Translations under genes and position numbers: made by a program
Part shown: piece by piece, positions 23,758 to 23,763 of the stretch
Numbering within the stretch: the first letter of the stretch is position 1
Layout: every line of letters begins with the position of its first letter
The notes under the pieces: generated by a model
Told to the model about the DNA's origin: nothing
Database searches by the model: none
Seen by the model: only the letters and a program-made list of their open reading frames with translations
Origin: DASPJQ01 sp035299065
GTDB taxonomy: Bacteria; Bacteroidota; Bacteroidia; Flavobacteriales_D; UBA2798
Reading direction: 5' to 3'
Assembly: GCA_035299065.1 (NCBI GenBank)
Contig: DATGXI010000137.1
Location: 1 to 23,763, forward strand
DNA: 23,763 nucleotides

Positions 23758-23763
23758 GGGCTA

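Overview
The window looks like chromosomal DNA of a member of the Bacteroidota. Supporting signs are a secreted CotH-type protein with a C-terminal type IX secretion sorting domain, a family M49 dipeptidyl peptidase III lipoprotein, a TAnnTTTG-type -7 promoter box, few clear Shine-Dalgarno sequences, and AT-rich coding sequence. Genus cannot be assigned from the sequence alone.

Layout. Positions 1-4887 (minus strand) form a compact gene set: a PD40/beta-propeller exported protein, a secreted LmbE/PIG-L-type deacetylase, a 37-residue single-pass membrane microprotein, and a sodium:solute symporter cut by the left edge. The last three are stop-to-start coupled. Positions 5081-8664 hold a small BamE-like lipoprotein (+), a dipeptidyl peptidase III lipoprotein (-) and a GT-A glycosyltransferase (+). 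Positions 8699-10195 (-) encode a dihydrolipoyl-dehydrogenase-like flavoprotein that has lost both redox-active cysteines.

The centre (10276-18389, +) is a complete tryptophan operon: trpE-trpG-trpD-[tRNA-Trp]-trpC-trpF-trpB-trpA, followed by a DAHP synthase, the first shikimate-pathway enzyme. It is preceded by a textbook transcription attenuator: a 19-residue leader peptide with three consecutive Trp codons, a 1:2 hairpin, a competing 2:3 antiterminator and a strong 3:4 terminator, behind a good Bacteroidota promoter. A cloverleaf with anticodon CCA lies in the 117 bases between trpD and trpC. The operon therefore appears to make a tRNA-Trp, or a tRNA-Trp mimic, of the kind its own leader senses through charging. 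This is the most unusual feature of the window. Between trpA and the DAHP synthase lies a roughly 100-base structured element with two flanking AGCCCGG motifs.

The right part (18375-23757, -) reads from right to left: a two-helix membrane protein, a polyprenol/phytol-kinase-like membrane protein that starts on TTG, a 1039-residue secreted LTD-CotH protein, a GNAT acetyltransferase and a small lipoprotein. Spacing within these minus-strand groups is from -4 to +3 bases, apart from a 72-base gap before the CotH gene. The last gene overlaps the DAHP synthase tail-to-tail. No insertion sequence, CRISPR array, prophage gene or rRNA was seen. No gene-free stretch exceeds 300 bases; the two longest, 10196-10453 and 17168-17393, are described as features.
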